Assembly (NCBI GenBank): GCA_004369085.1
Contig: ML210262.1
Coordinates: 30,532 to 94,531 of the forward strand
Length of the DNA stretch: 64,000 bases
Direction: 5' to 3'
DNA from: Coprinopsis marcescibilis
Lineage: Eukaryota > Basidiomycota > Agaricomycetes > Agaricales > Psathyrellaceae
The position numbers and the translations under genes were made by a program. Below, one piece after another: positions 1 through 12,060 of this stretch; position 1 is the first letter of the stretch; each line of letters opens with the position of its first letter. The notes below the pieces were generated by a model that was not told where the DNA came from, ran no database searches, and was given only the letters and a program-made list of their open reading frames with translations.

Positions 1-35
1 TCCCATTATGCCATTATGAAACCTCCCTGACTACA

Positions 36-42
36 TGACGTC
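36..42 (+). promoter_or_regulatory. CRE/ATF-like half-palindrome upstream of the bZIP gene
   Basis: TGACGTC lies about 230 nt before the bZIP start codon and upstream of its TATA-like element. It is the class of site bound by bZIP dimers, so autoregulation is possible. This rests on a single short match. Confidence 0.3.
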
Positions 43-162
43 TGCGGGGGATGTTCTATGCGAAAAGAAGTCACCGCCGCGTCGGGGCAGGGAGGTCACA
101 CAGCCTGCACAGCCCGGACCCGCCTTACCTATCCCCATTTAATCACCGACACAAAATCTACG

Positions 163-169
163 TATATAA
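163..169 (+). promoter_or_regulatory. TATA-like element of the bZIP gene
   Basis: TATATAA is 98 nt before the ATG and is followed by a CT-rich stretch typical of fungal start regions. It places the transcription start downstream of the short upstream ATGs at 8-37, so those are probably not uORFs of the main mRNA. Confidence 0.45.
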
Positions 170-266
170 CATCTCTCGGATTGTCATCCATCGTCATCTC
201 ACATCCTTCCCTCTCACCTACTGTCATCTGTACTCCAGCCTTACCAAACCAAACTCCATTTAAAAC

Positions 267-830
267 ATGCAGAACGACTACAACAACGTTGCTTACAGCC
301 AATACTCGATGGGATATCCGCAGCCGATGCAGCACCACTATCCAACCAGCCCGAACACGGTCCACCAGCACAGTTTCGAATACGAGCAACCAGCTCCTAG
401 CTCCAGTTCGCTAGTAGACCGACGCAGATCGCCGACTGCACGTCGCCTTAGCCCCCAAGACCTCATTCCACACGATGCTCCAACCCAATCACGCCGATAT
501 ATCACTCCTTCTGCAACATCACGCAGGGACGCTCCCTCATCCTTCCAAAGGCGATCATCGTACTCCAGGGTCTCAGACGAGGAGGAGGATGAGCTACACG
601 AAGAACCACTTGGACCCAACGCGACTGAACAGGAGAAGATCGAATACAAGAGACGTCAGAACACCCTCGCAGCCCGTCGCAGCCGAAAGCGCAAGCTTCA
701 GCAACAGATGCAGCTGCAGGAGCAGGTCGAGCTCCTCACCAAGGAGAAGGAGATTTGGAAGACCCGGGCATTGACGCTTCGCCAACTCCTGCTCACTCAC
801 GGTATCCTCTGCCCCGACTTCAAGGATTAA
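267..830 (+). CDS. bZIP transcription factor, Gcn4/Cpc1 type
   Basis: Intron-free reading frame of 187 residues. The C-terminal third carries a bZIP: a basic region with the invariant N-x-x-A-A-x-x-S-R signature (NTLAARRSRKRK, roughly residues 130-145), then a coiled-coil zipper with heptad Leu/Met/Val positions to the end. The N-terminal two thirds is low-complexity, rich in Tyr, Pro, Ser and Gln, with an acidic patch (DEEEDELHEE) just before the basic region that could serve in activation. In Gcn4/Cpc1 proteins the bZIP sits at the extreme C-terminus, as here, and the factor drives amino-acid starvation (cross-pathway) genes in the nucleus. The overall length is shorter than yeast Gcn4 but usual for basidiomycete homologues. 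Assignment to Gcn4 rather than another small bZIP is by architecture only. Confidence 0.8.
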   Translation: MQNDYNNVAYSQYSMGYPQPMQHHYPTSPNTVHQHSFEYEQPAPSSSSLVDRRRSPTARRLSPQDLIPHDAPTQSRRYITPSATSRRDAPSSFQRRSSYSRVSDEEEDELHEEPLGPNATEQEKIEYKRRQNTLAARRSRKRKLQQQMQLQEQVELLTKEKEIWKTRALTLRQLLLTHGILCPDFKD

Positions 831-2575
831 ACTCAACCAAGCCCCTGCTGGTTCTGTCCCTTCCCTTGCTGTTAACGACCCCCTGTCCGTCCTGGAACAA
901 CCGATGAATCACTAGTCATGATGACTCGGCGTGTACAGTATGCGCCATCTGAAAACTACCCAGATGCATCCTGCTTTCAACCGCTACCGACTATAGTCTG
1001 CCTGATTGGGACCCACGAACGAAAGAGCCGTCAAGAACCATTCCCCGAGTACCAACATTGTGATTTCTCTATGCGATACCCTTGCCATCATGTTATATTC
1101 TTCCGAGCATAATACCGGCGCTGGTACTCAATGACAATGTGTGTCTATCTTCCCCTTCCTCAGTGGCCCCCTTTACTAATCTACCTTGTTTAGTTTTGGA
1201 AATCTCCCAGCAAGAGCTGTCGTTGCCAACCCGGTTTCGGGGCTGCGCTGTGCCCCTGTGATTTGGCCTTTACCAATCGACAATTTGCCGAAGGCTACCG
1301 CTCTCTCCGGGAACATTTCTGGAAGTTTCCATCGTCCTGAATGGACTTACTTGGCTGGTCTTGTTTTCCCGTTCGTTTTACATCAGTAGAAGTTCTCCTC
1401 CCTCGCTTTCCCGTTTTATCTGCTATCTTTCGATGCCCTTTTCTCTTGGACACGGACATGATCGATGCAGTGCCACCTTTTTTTTATTCGCCCTTTCTTC
1501 TCCACATTCTTATTATTTAAACACTCACAGTGGACTAACTGCGAGGCTCGGGACAATAAGCACACTGACAATCGTCGCATTCCATCAATGTAAATCAGCA
1601 TCTTTATTCGGGAATACAGGGTCTCCTCCCTTGTACCATAGAACCCCAAAAATGTTACCAGTATTACAACATCATATACAGCATATTTATCAAAAATCTC
1701 CATTTGTCCTATAGCGGCGAACAGCCGATAACCACCGTCTTTATCAAGGGATGACCTCTGTCATAAGGTTTGATTATTGTGTCGTTGCAGTCTTGGTTTC
1801 CGAAAATGCGCTGGCTTCGTTGAGGCAAAGCTAATTTGAGTCTCGAGATAAACGCCCAGCATGATGCATCAGCCTCGTCCATAATTAGGCAACCCCAAAT
1901 AGCACCGCACAACAAGCACATGTTGCTGTAGTTGAATGCGCCCGCTGTCGGAGAAGATTTTTGGCGTTTAGAGCTGATCCTTTTCACCGACTTGGATGTC
2001 CGAGGTGTCCTTCAGGCGGGGTGTGTACTGCGGTTCTATGAAATATATTCTTCAGTATGAGCTGGTTGCGGAGATTTCGCGCAAAATGGCAGTACCGCCG
2101 CGACAGTGTGCAGGTCCGCAGGGGATTTGCCATCACTGTCGCTGAAATGACACGGGCCTTTTCCCCGTAGAGTTGTTCATGAAGCATTTTGACTGTGAGC
2201 CAAACTTCTTTGCGAAACTCTGCTGCGCCGGAGTAGATGTGCAAATGTGTTTTCTGGAAGAAATTTAACGGAGATCGCGGTCATGGCGAGTACCGATGCT
2301 ACTGGAGCGCCTGTCTCAAGGCTCCTGTTGTATAGAATCTAATGCAGAGAAGTGGTTGATACAAGTATCGCAGAACTAAATCTCAAGCGCCACCCTATTT
2401 CACGGTCGGCATCGGCTTTTTCAACGAAACACGGAAATTAGAATCCGGGGTCCACGGATAAATTGTGATGGCCCCTATCAATCATTTTGAGCCCTAAGGT
2501 TAGGGTTAAGTCAGATGCTTGCAGTTTCTGCCGTGACCTTGTGGTCACATTCCTTGCAGGGACTATCCGATATCG
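831..2575. other. Intergenic region without a supported gene
   Basis: Only short unrelated frames occur on either strand. The last 150 bases before the aminopeptidase act as its promoter region. No repeat or RNA gene was recognised. Confidence 0.5.
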
Positions 2576-5367
2576 ATGTTGGCTCGATTATCTCTCCGCT
2601 CTTTACCATCACGATCTCGAATATCTGGACGAAATATGTCGACCGCCATTGTTGTTCCCTTTGACCACCAGCAATCCAGCAAGCCAGTTGCTGGCGTCGA
2701 CGCCGCTGAACTCTGGGCTCTGACGCCTTCAGGCGAGAAAACGCCCAAAGCTGGAACCACCCGGACTTTTTACAACACTCCTGCAAGCAAAACGACTACC
2801 ATAGCCTCTCTTGGTGAAGGATTTGCCAACAAGTCGGACGAAGTTAAGCGCGAACTCGTCAGGAAGGCTGTTGGGAGCGCAGTCAAAGATCTCAAGGCCC
2901 ATGATGGTGTCAAGGAAGTTGCTGTCGATGCATCTGCTGACCCACATGCTGCAGGTGCGTAGTGTGGATAAGTTTTTTATGGAAGATATGTTGATTAGGA
3001 TCTTAGCTGTTGCTGCTAACCTCGCCTTGTACAAGTTTACCTTGAAAACTTTCCCCCAGTCGGCGTTTGATCCTAACTTGAAGGAACCGCTCCCTCCCAA
3101 GATCCAATTCTCCCCGATCGAAGCGTCCAAGGATTGGGATAGAGGTGTTATTTATGCCGAGTCTCAGAACCTGGCGAGAACTGTACGTCTACTTGTGTTA
3201 GTCCCACGTTTGCCATCTCATAGGTGCTTCGTAGTTGATGGAATACCCGGCCAACATGATGACGCCAACTGTGAGTACAACGTTTTTTTTAAATCTCAAT
3301 AAGCGGCTACGGGTATAGCTGCTTCAGTCCCTGTTGACCGGGTTTTATTTCACTTTCCTGACTTTTGGACGCTCCAAAGTCTCGGTGTACTTGGCCGGAT
3401 CCCCCGCTTTACAATCGGTTCTCTTTTCAACCTCGTGTTGTCTTTGTCCACATCTGCATGACTTCTATAGGTGACTCAGGCTTCGACGGCCTTGTGTCTG
3501 GCCCCTGTGCTCTGTTTTTATTCCAATCAAAACGTTGGGCTGTGATGACACAGTTCATGTCATACCTCGTCCCATCATGAGTCCTTCTCGTTTTTATAGA
3601 AGTCCGAAGCTCTTTGCATTCTGTTTGGTTGACTGATTTTGTCATATGGCTTGTCTGACGCGCGAAATGACAGATTTTCACCGAGCGCGTCAAGAAAGAG
3701 TTCGCTGGCATTCCAAATGTCGAGATCATCGTCCGTGATGAAGGTGCGTGAGTCTCGATGCGTTCATACATATGGAAGCTGATTTAGTATGTAGCTTGGG
3801 CAGCGGAGAAAAACATGGTACGCGCGTTGTTTCACTAACTGGGTAACTGTTAGAAATCCTGACTTTCAATTTTAGAACGTGTTCCTGTCCGTTACCCATG
3901 GAACGTCGGAGCCCGCAAAGATTTTGGAAATGTATGTCGCGTTCAACTGCTACCCTGATCAAATAGTTTACCTGTGTTTACGTTTCCCCAGTCACTACAA
4001 GGGTGCCGCCGATAAGAACGCACAACCACTCGCATTTGTCGGTAAGGGTATCACTTTTGATTCTGGAGGAATCAGTTTGAAGCCAGGAGCGGTAAGTTTC
4101 ACCCCTTCGACCTATTTCCGTTATTGTAATTTGATCCATGTAGGGCATGAAACTGATGAGGGGAGACATGGGTGGTGCTGCCACTGTCGTATCTGCTGCG
4201 CTCGCAATCGCGAAGCTCCAGCTTCCGTATGTGCTGCGGATATGTCACTTGTACGCATACTGACCCCGTAGCCAGCGTCAATCTTGTCGTGGTGACCCCA
4301 CTCACCGAAAACATGCCTGGGCCGAGCGCTACAAAGCCCGGAGATATGTGAGATTTGCATTGATGGTGTGTTCTTGGCGCTCCGAACTCATCGTACATTT
4401 TAGCATCTACGCCATGAACGGCAAGTCCGTTGAGGTGGACAATACTGATGCAGAGGGCCGCCTCGTGCTGTCCGGTAAGCCTGACGTCCTTAGAACAGTC
4501 CATTCCGGCTGAACATTATTTACGCCAGACGCCATCTATTACACATCAACGGAGTTTAAGCCCCACACCTTGATAGATGTGGCTACCTTGACTGGGTGAA
4601 TGGTCTTTGAGCAACGGGTACATGACGCAAGCTGACTCCTGTTGATAGAGCTGTGGTCATCGCTCTCGGTGAACTTTTCTCTGCTGTATTTTCCGTGAGG
4701 GGCTTTCGGGGGTTTATGCATGCTCAGAAGCGCCTGATGTTTTTTTCTCTAGACCTCCGATGAACTCTGGGAACAATTGTACAGAGCAGGTCAAATTGAA
4801 CATGACCGATTCTGGCGTCTACCACTCGATGACGAATACGGACCTCAGATTCATTCTTCAAATGCAGATCTCCAGAACGTGTGTACTGCATCTATCTTTC
4901 ATTTCCTATGCCGTTCTGTTGCTTTCTCCTTTTCTTGTTTGAAAAATCTGTTGTGCACTAGACGCTGATTGATTTCGTTTATTTTTGTATAGACTGGTGG
5001 CCGCCCTGCAGGAAGTGCAACCGCAGCGTTGTTCTTGAAGCCTTTCGTTGATGGTCTTGAACCCAAAGACGGAGCTGAGTCCATCAAATGGGCCCACCTT
5101 GACATTGCGGGATCCATGGAGGTTCGTCTGCCCTTTTCACGTTTTAGGCTCTCCTTCACCGCGATCTAACTACACAATGTACCGCCCCACAGGCAACCCG
5201 CCCCTCTCCGTATCAAGAAAAGGGCATGACAGGTCGACCAGTGAGGTAAGTCGAACAATCATCTAACATCAATTCTTCTTGTCTTGTGATAAATTGGCGC
5301 CCACATATTGATGTCCTTTTCTAGAGCTCTAGTGGAGTATGTCCGACGCTTGACCGATTCTGCTTGA
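2576..5367 (+). CDS. M17 leucyl aminopeptidase, probably mitochondrial plus cytosolic
   Basis: Metallo-exopeptidase that removes N-terminal residues. The gene has many short introns. Joined exons show the M17 catalytic core in order: the metal-binding Lys and Asp in [11 protein letters not shown], the Asp in [11 protein letters not shown], and the Asp/Glu/Arg of the signature [10 protein letters not shown], followed by the C-terminal [18 protein letters not shown] and WAHLDIAGS blocks. The final exon starts at 5325 and ends in TGA at 5365-5367. The first 20 residues ([20 protein letters not shown]) are Arg/Ser/Leu-rich without acids, like a mitochondrial presequence. A second in-frame Met (MSTA) follows at residue 21 and would give a cytosolic form. 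The catalytic set looks complete. The Zn2Cys6 regulator gene converges from the right. Confidence 0.9.
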
Positions 5368-5829
5368 CCGGTTCTTTCCTTGTTCTCCGGTGAAATGCAG
5401 GTCCATCCTCCTTAAAAATGGAAGGACATGAATCATATTTGGATTAGAATTTGGATTCGGAAGGAGTAAGAGGAAGAGCTCGGTAATAACATAACATTAC
5501 AACTACCGGGGGTGGGACATGTAGGCTAGCAATCACAGAGCGAAATATGAGTCGTATACGTTACAGAAATTTATCATGTCAGCTACTGAAAGACGTCGGA
5601 GAATGCAGGGTCTATCTATCATACATATGGTACTTAGGTGTTACAGGAGTGAGAGAGATCCAATTAGGGCACAGGAGGGTATGTAATAGATCGTCCAGGC
5701 TGATGAAAGGTTGAAAGGGAAAGAAAGCAGCGGTGCAGTAAGACAGACAGAATAGACAAAGACATACACAGCTACCGGCCAGAGCCCAGGCCCATAGCGA
5801 GACATGATCACGAACGGGATAGCCGTAGC
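5368..5829. other. Shared 3' flank of two convergent genes
   Basis: 462 bases between the aminopeptidase stop and the stop of the minus-strand regulator. Expected to hold both 3' UTRs. No other feature seen. Confidence 0.5.
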
Positions 5830-8800
5830 TTAGTAGCCAAGCTGTTCGAGGAGAGCTTGCCACGACGGGTCGAGCATATCGACGGTAGGATCGAACCCAG
5901 GCATGTACGTCTGTGTGAGGGTCGCATATTTACGTTCCGCTGACGCGGGGTTGGCCTCGTAAGGTTGCGTTCCGGGGAAAGGCGGCAGTACACCTGGGGG
6001 AGTTGAAACAGCTGCGCTGTGGTGCCCCCGAGTCGCAAGGCCTTGTGTCGTCGGGGGAAGATATGGAGTAGTGTGAGGGACGGGGTTGAACGGAGGCGCA
6101 GAGCTGGATGAAGGATTCATGGCAACGGCGCTTGGAGAGTTAGTGTAGGGGTGTGGATGGCCGCTGGCATTGGTAATTGGCCGTGCATTGGATGAGGGGC
6201 GAGATTGAGGGTGACTGTAGCTGGGTGTGTGAGGGGGGAGGAGAGGTTGGGGTGGGTTGGATCTGGGATCGCTGCGTCGCGTGATGCCCGTCGGGGTAGT
6301 GGCAGGGGACCCTGAGGAGTCTGAGAGAGCAGGGTCGGAAGGTGCACCGGCTCGCATTTTGTAGTCTCTAAGGTCTTGGGCCAGTACCTTGTGCAGAGGC
6401 TCGAAGGTGATGTTCGGTGTTGATGACGAGGTGTTGGATGATGAATGCAGTCTTCCGGTGGATGGCTTGGAGTCTTCGATAGGTGGAAGGTGTGGTGACG
6501 ATTCTGAGAACAGGTGTGTCTTTCCGTTGAGGCGTTCTAATTCAGCTTGGCTAATGGAAGGCTCAGAGTAGGTATCACTGGAGCCCAGATATCTTGGTGG
6601 GCTACATGCCTCGCTTGCCCTATTATATAGTCTTTCGATTGATGGCTGAGCAAGAAAAGGAATATCAATTGGTGTACACGCCAGCAACGCAACGGACTGA
6701 CCAGTAAGTTTGCGGCGGATCGGCATTCGACTGAAGCCGAGTGAAACAGAGAAAGGAGTTGCCCCAGTTTCTCCAGCGCTGGCTTTACCAGATGAGACGA
6801 AGGCGCCCGCACTATAAGGAGACACATCACAATCTTTTTTTTACAGCACAAGCGGTCAGCTCGTCTCCGGAATGGCACTGTTCAACGGATCACTTACTGC
6901 TGCCGAAAGGGCTTGCGACCAAGGAAGGTTAACCCGTGCAATCATCTCAGGTGCGCTACCCCACGTCAATTGCAACCCGATTATTGTTCTCCAAGCAGAA
7001 CGATAAATTGCAACAATGGACGGGATGTACCTGTGGTCTTGAAGGTCGTACACGTTTTCGCACAAGGCCTGGGCAAAATATGGCCGATGAAGGTTCAACA
7101 AAGCTAACGGCAACAAAAAAGGGGCGTCAATCAAACTATGTCAAGGACACAGGAATAGTAATGATCATACTTGTTTCCTTTGCAGCTAACACGGACCACC
7201 GATAGAAGTGTGTATCACGTTTGGCTGTAGTAGATTGGCGCTCGGTTGTTGCCCGCCACTCAGAGGGTACGGGGAACTCCCGTATTTGGCGATCAAGATC
7301 GAGTATAGTAGAGTAGAGAGGTTGTTTCGGACCCATCCCCGACGCCATTACTGAGTTCATGAGTGTCGTAAATTGATAGTTCCAAACTTGAACTGAAGGT
7401 CGCAAGTCAGACATTCCTTCAATCAGCTCGGAGATATGGTTAAGATGATACGCACATGGTATGGTTGCCGATGGGGCTGTACTGTCGGGGGTGGACACGT
7501 CATCTACATCTTCAGGCACTGGGCAGTCGATGTAGCTGGGCGTGATGCTCGGAGGTCGCCCAAAGTAAAAGCTCTATTATGGGTCAGTGTATTCTAGATA
7601 CGTCGGATAAAAAGACGTACCGTCAAGGTATCAGCAACGTACAGTTGCCAGAAGACGCGCCTCCTTCTGTTGATGTCGGTGTCCGGTAGCTTCCATCTTG
7701 CTGGATTGAGATCTGGTGGGGCGGAAGATTCGTTTTAATGCGCGATTGTTTGCGAATTCGGAACTACGCACGCAATCCGATCTAAAGCCGTCAATCAGCT
7801 CGGGGCGGTCGTTCGAATCCACTTAACGACTCACACTAAATGATAGCCTTACGGCGTGCCCAATGTAGTGCCAAGCAGAGGCAGAGCCTGCGGCATCTGA
7901 GTCACTGAAGTCAAGGTATTGCGCCATGTGGATCTGAACATCGGTTAATTCAGACTATTCCGGCGATCTGGTAGCAAACCCACAAGAGTCTGGATCGAAG
8001 AAACCGTTGTATGTCGAACTGGAGATGCAAACGCCAGTGTTGTCCGTGCGAGTTGGTAGTACTCGTCAGCATTCACCGCATATCTATCTTTTGTTTCATT
8101 AAAGTGGGATGCAAGAGCAAAAATGATGAAAAGGAGGGCGAGGGCATGGTGGACTTGAAACGAGTCGAAGGACCTGCGGCAGTGAGGTAAGCAAATAGCA
8201 ACTCATCACAACAAGGAACGTACTGGTCTCTGTATACCATCATCAAGATGTCGTCGTAAAGCTCGATTCTTGGAACAGGCGAATATCTGGCGAATGTAAA
8301 ATGTTGGTCATAGTCAAGCAATTCAGGAAGATGCCTTACAAATGTTTGCTGTGCCGCACGTATACGTCGCAGAGCTGCGTCGCCAGAGAGAAAGGCGGCA
8401 GTCTTCTGTAGACGTGCGCTTTCAGATTCCCTCCTCCCCGAGATTCGAAGTCGGGAAATGCGGAGTAGTCGGCTTCATGAAACGACGAGATTGGTTGATA
8501 TGTTTCTTGTTTGATTGGTGCCTGTAGATGTGTAAGGCGATACGAAGAGACAAGCTTGTGAAGTACTCACTCCAATGAGGTACTGCCAAGAAACTCCCAG
8601 TGAGCTTACATGGCACCAAAATATCGAAACTGACTCACCTCGGACCGAGCGGTCTTGCCAATATATTTCGACACTCCATCCTGATCCACAGTTAAGGTTC
8701 CTATTGATTATCGGTGAACACACGGCGTCAATCGCGACAGTAGGAACCCACCAAAGGCGTCTATAACCTGGTGATCTTCCTCCTTCAACACGGGAAGCCC

Positions 8801-9444
8801 GCTGGCGAGACTGTTGCGATCGCTACTGTTCGACGTCGTTGGAGACTTTGCTGATGACGACGCGCTGGCGCTGGCTGATGATGATCCATTTTGCGAATCA
8901 GTTCTTAGAAGTGGAGGTCGAAGGACGTCTGAGCACAATAATGGATGTGGCTCGTCGGAAACCTGCTCCTGAAGTGCGCGTAGAGCCCCCTCCAGTTCCC
9001 GTATCCGCGCACCCAAATCGCCGATCCGTTCATGAAGTTCTTCAGTTCCAGACAGGACCATACGGTTGCCTTTGGTTGAGGTGAGCACTCCTGTGGTTTG
9101 CGTCATTAGGATAAGTGGATTCCTTGAGGAGGTTCGAAGCAAGCTTGCCGTCTGGACATATTTGAGCACATCCTCTTGAGACGCATTTCTCGCAAGGCAC
9201 CTGATGAGGAAACGTTGGTTATTCAGCCCGCCCTGGGCAGCGCCCATGTGGAAAATAGTTGGATGATTACTTACGCCCTTGTCGCACTTCAGCTTCAATC
9301 GCCTACATTCCGCACACGACGTTTGACTGGAATGTTCAGAGGATTATTAGGAATGAGTCAGAGGAATCCAAGAAGATTTCACACTCACCGGCGACCCGGC
9401 TTCTTTTTGACCTTGGGCTCCTTCACTTTGTCGCTCGGTGGCAT
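5830..9444 (-). CDS. Zn(II)2Cys6 transcription factor with fungal_trans middle domain
   Basis: Nuclear DNA-binding regulator of the Gal4-type class. Exon 1 starts at 9444 with a Lys-rich leader. Splicing gives CAECRRLKLKCDKG, then VPCEKCVSRGCAQICPDG, so the six cysteines follow CX2CX6CX5CX2CX8C at residues 23-51. The line GTEELHERIGDLGARIRELEG after it is a predicted dimerising coiled coil. Middle exons between about 7100 and 8700 carry the fungal_trans region, for example DEYYQLARTTLAFASP, FGRPPSITPSYIDCP and LHRPYFAQALCEN. The last exon (to 5830) is a 300-residue Ser/Pro-rich tail, probably activation or regulatory. One intron (9091-9148) begins with GC instead of GT and is needed to rejoin the cluster to the coiled coil. 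The target pathway cannot be inferred. No enzyme cluster lies next to it. Confidence 0.88.
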
Positions 9445-11545
9445 GGATCACCAAGTTCGTCGGCGCAAGGGGTCGTTGTGGGGATGGGCGGTCGGGCCAG
9501 ATACCGAATCGCCAGTGTATTTGACCAGCTGGTAGGAAGATAAAGATAGTACTACCTTCATTTACATTCGGTTCGTACACGCACCCCACCGCGGGAGGAA
9601 TAATGGGATACTTGGATCCAGTTCCTTACCGCAGTGATTGCCCATTGAAAGCGCGGTGATACTCAGATTCCGACCTGGCCGCGGTGAAGACGACGCCACG
9701 TGCTATGTTTTCTGCACCGCCATACGCGAATTCTTGGCAATTGTGACCAATTAGACGACCCGGTAACCCGATGTAATGGCGTTGAGCTGTCATAGAACGA
9801 CGCCCAGGTTCCAGCCAAGCTACAGTTCGAATCAGCTGTAATTATAAGGCGCTCACAGTTCAGCACTGGTATGTCTGTGAAGACCCTGAAAACACACCTG
9901 GACCGCCCACGCTGCACATGCCCTGGAAAGTCGCACTGTCGGAAGTAATCAGCGCCATCAATGAGTAGGGACACCGAAGCAGATCCTTACTGCAGAGGCA
10001 CCTCCACAGTTTAATAATTTGGCTTCTACCGAGCTGATATCAAGAAAGAGAACCGTGATATGCAAACGGCCATATGGAAAATGTTGGGGTCGACTTTATT
10101 CCTGTGGAGAGCGGGTTCGTCGTCCTTGGTTGGGAAAACGTCATCTGGGTTCATTAGCGGGCGCTAATAGCCTCAAATTATGGACGCACACACAGTTACC
10201 GAGAAAGCCGACGCACTGTATACGTTGGTTGTAAGAGTAGAGTTATTTGCATGACGATAGTTTATGACAGCGGCACCCAAACAGCGCTAGTTCTCCGGCG
10301 TTCAGGACACAGAAACACCGAGCTTGCTCAAGCTGGCGGGATGTTGTCGCTAAGTCAAGCGTTAGTCCTTGTGTGAAGATCAGCATGGTAGTATAGAATA
10401 CCACCCATTCGACATTCCTGGACCTTCGATGTTGAAGGTTGGACTCCCGCAGCCCGACGGCTTCCTAGATGATCATCAACTGACGTGCCGCTCTTCCTGG
10501 CCTAATCGGAGCCATACTACAGGTTCTCCCAACCTATCGTTTGGATCTGTACTCACGCGCGACGCCACAAACACCTACCTGCTGTTCACTTGTCCAATTT
10601 TTTGCGACCCCGGATCTTCTTCATTCAAAAAAGAAAAACCTGATATTGAGCCCATGGACCGGAAGGGACAAGAGAAATGACGAGCCTTTCTCTTGCATTT
10701 GGATAAATCAAAAGCTTCCTTGGCCTCGATTGCCCTTATTGGTGGCCACACTGACGCTCAACTCAAGTCAAAGGCGCCGAACATCAGAGACAGGGTTAGC
10801 GCTTATCGGTATTCGTATCACACACGATCAGGTTCTTGACTCGAATTGGCGATGCGTATCGCGAAGAGGTAGATTAAGGAGATTCTGTGTTCTGAAAACA
10901 TAAATACTCCAGGCGAATTCGAACCCTGGCCAATCTTCGTTTGTTCCTGCATGCTGTTGGAAAACAAGTCTGAATAAGTTCGTGAAGCGAAGCTGGATAT
11001 CTCGGGCTAACATCCAAATATACTTCTTACGCATCTGCCGTTATTCCAACCCGGAATCACAAAAACGTCTTGACTCTTGCTGTTGAGATTGTTCCAGGCT
11101 TGAATCAACCGGGTCAAAATCGAAGAGCACCTTGTCATTGAGACGTCGACAGTACCGGATAAATGAACGATCGGTATCAGCCTACTCCCGGTTCCATTGA
11201 GCTTGAAGCCTTCTCGAAGCCTAGGTGCCACATAGTACCCACTCCCAATCCCCGACCCCTCTTAAAGACCAATAACCACAGAAGATAACGCATCGGCGGA
11301 GAATCCAGAGATTCGAAGAGGATCATCGATGAATGATGAATAACCGGGAGAACCAAGCGTTGCACTTCTCGATGGATCTTTGGCGTCGTAACTCGTCAGG
11401 CAATGGCAGTCAAGGGGAGGGCCATGAATCTAATCTTGAATATTCTCTATACCGATCACGAGACACTAGTTCCAGGCTGCATCCGGGACCACACCGACTC
11501 CAAGCAGCTCCCCATATTCTGATCTCGAATTAACTTGCCGCTTGT
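9445..11545. other. Gene-poor stretch with one open but startless frame
   Basis: On the minus strand near 9650-9850 a frame of about 70 codons stays open and reads through NCQEFAYGGAENIARG, but it has no convincing start, signal peptide or homologue I recognise. It may be an exon of an unmodelled gene or a relic. The remainder, up to 11545, shows only short frames. No transposon ends were found. Confidence 0.35.
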
Positions 11546-12060
11546 CTATGGGGACCCGTAAAATAAAAGGTCAGTCAAAATGCGACACAGAATACAATCA
11601 CAGGCACTCGCCTTGGAATACACACACATCGACCTGTTATCCAGGGTATTAATGGGATATTGGCAACGTAATTCGTCGTTAGCTTCAGCTTCACTATCCC
11701 CGCCCATCCCCTTCCTGAGCACTATTCGGTCTTGACGGGTTGATACTGACAATGGAAACAGTTTCAGCATATGGAGCACATGTTGTTAATGAAAGCATCA
11801 AGCGAAACCCAGTTCCGGGGTGCACGGCACCATAACTCACCTGTTCTACCCTGAGGTGGTTTCGTAACAGACAACGACAACCCCCATCCAACCTTATCGT
11901 GAAGTGGACAGCGAATGGTGCAAAATTTGCCTTGGCACGGAAATGCGGTATCCAGAGTGAGGGTGAATTGATTCGGCAAGGCTGCACCAAACGTTGAACC
12001 TGTGAAACAGATCAGGAAGATGGTGAACACAAGCCGTATGGTTAACGTTGTCGTGAGCAT
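11546..12060 (-). CDS. Small secreted cysteine-containing protein (predicted, two exons)
   Basis: The first exon starts at 12060 and encodes a clear signal peptide: hydrophobic core LVFTIFLICFTGSTFGA within the first 26 residues, then a mature part with CQGKFCTIRC. A GT-AG intron (gtgagt ... ttgtcag) joins it in frame to a second exon with RCQYP and CVYSKASACDCILC, ending at 11546. The predicted mature protein is about 110 residues with about nine cysteines. Small secreted Cys-containing proteins of this size are common in Agaricomycetes, but I do not recognise the family. An unspliced reading also gives a 98-residue secreted protein, so the second exon is the less certain part. Confidence 0.5.

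Noticed and set aside
8..140. Short upstream ATGs that could be Gcn4-type uORFs
   Set aside because: They lie upstream of the likely TATA element at 163-169, so they are probably outside the main mRNA leader.
10905..10935. B-box-like word GGTTCGAATTC on the minus strand
   Set aside because: No T-arm, acceptor or anticodon stem can be folded around it.
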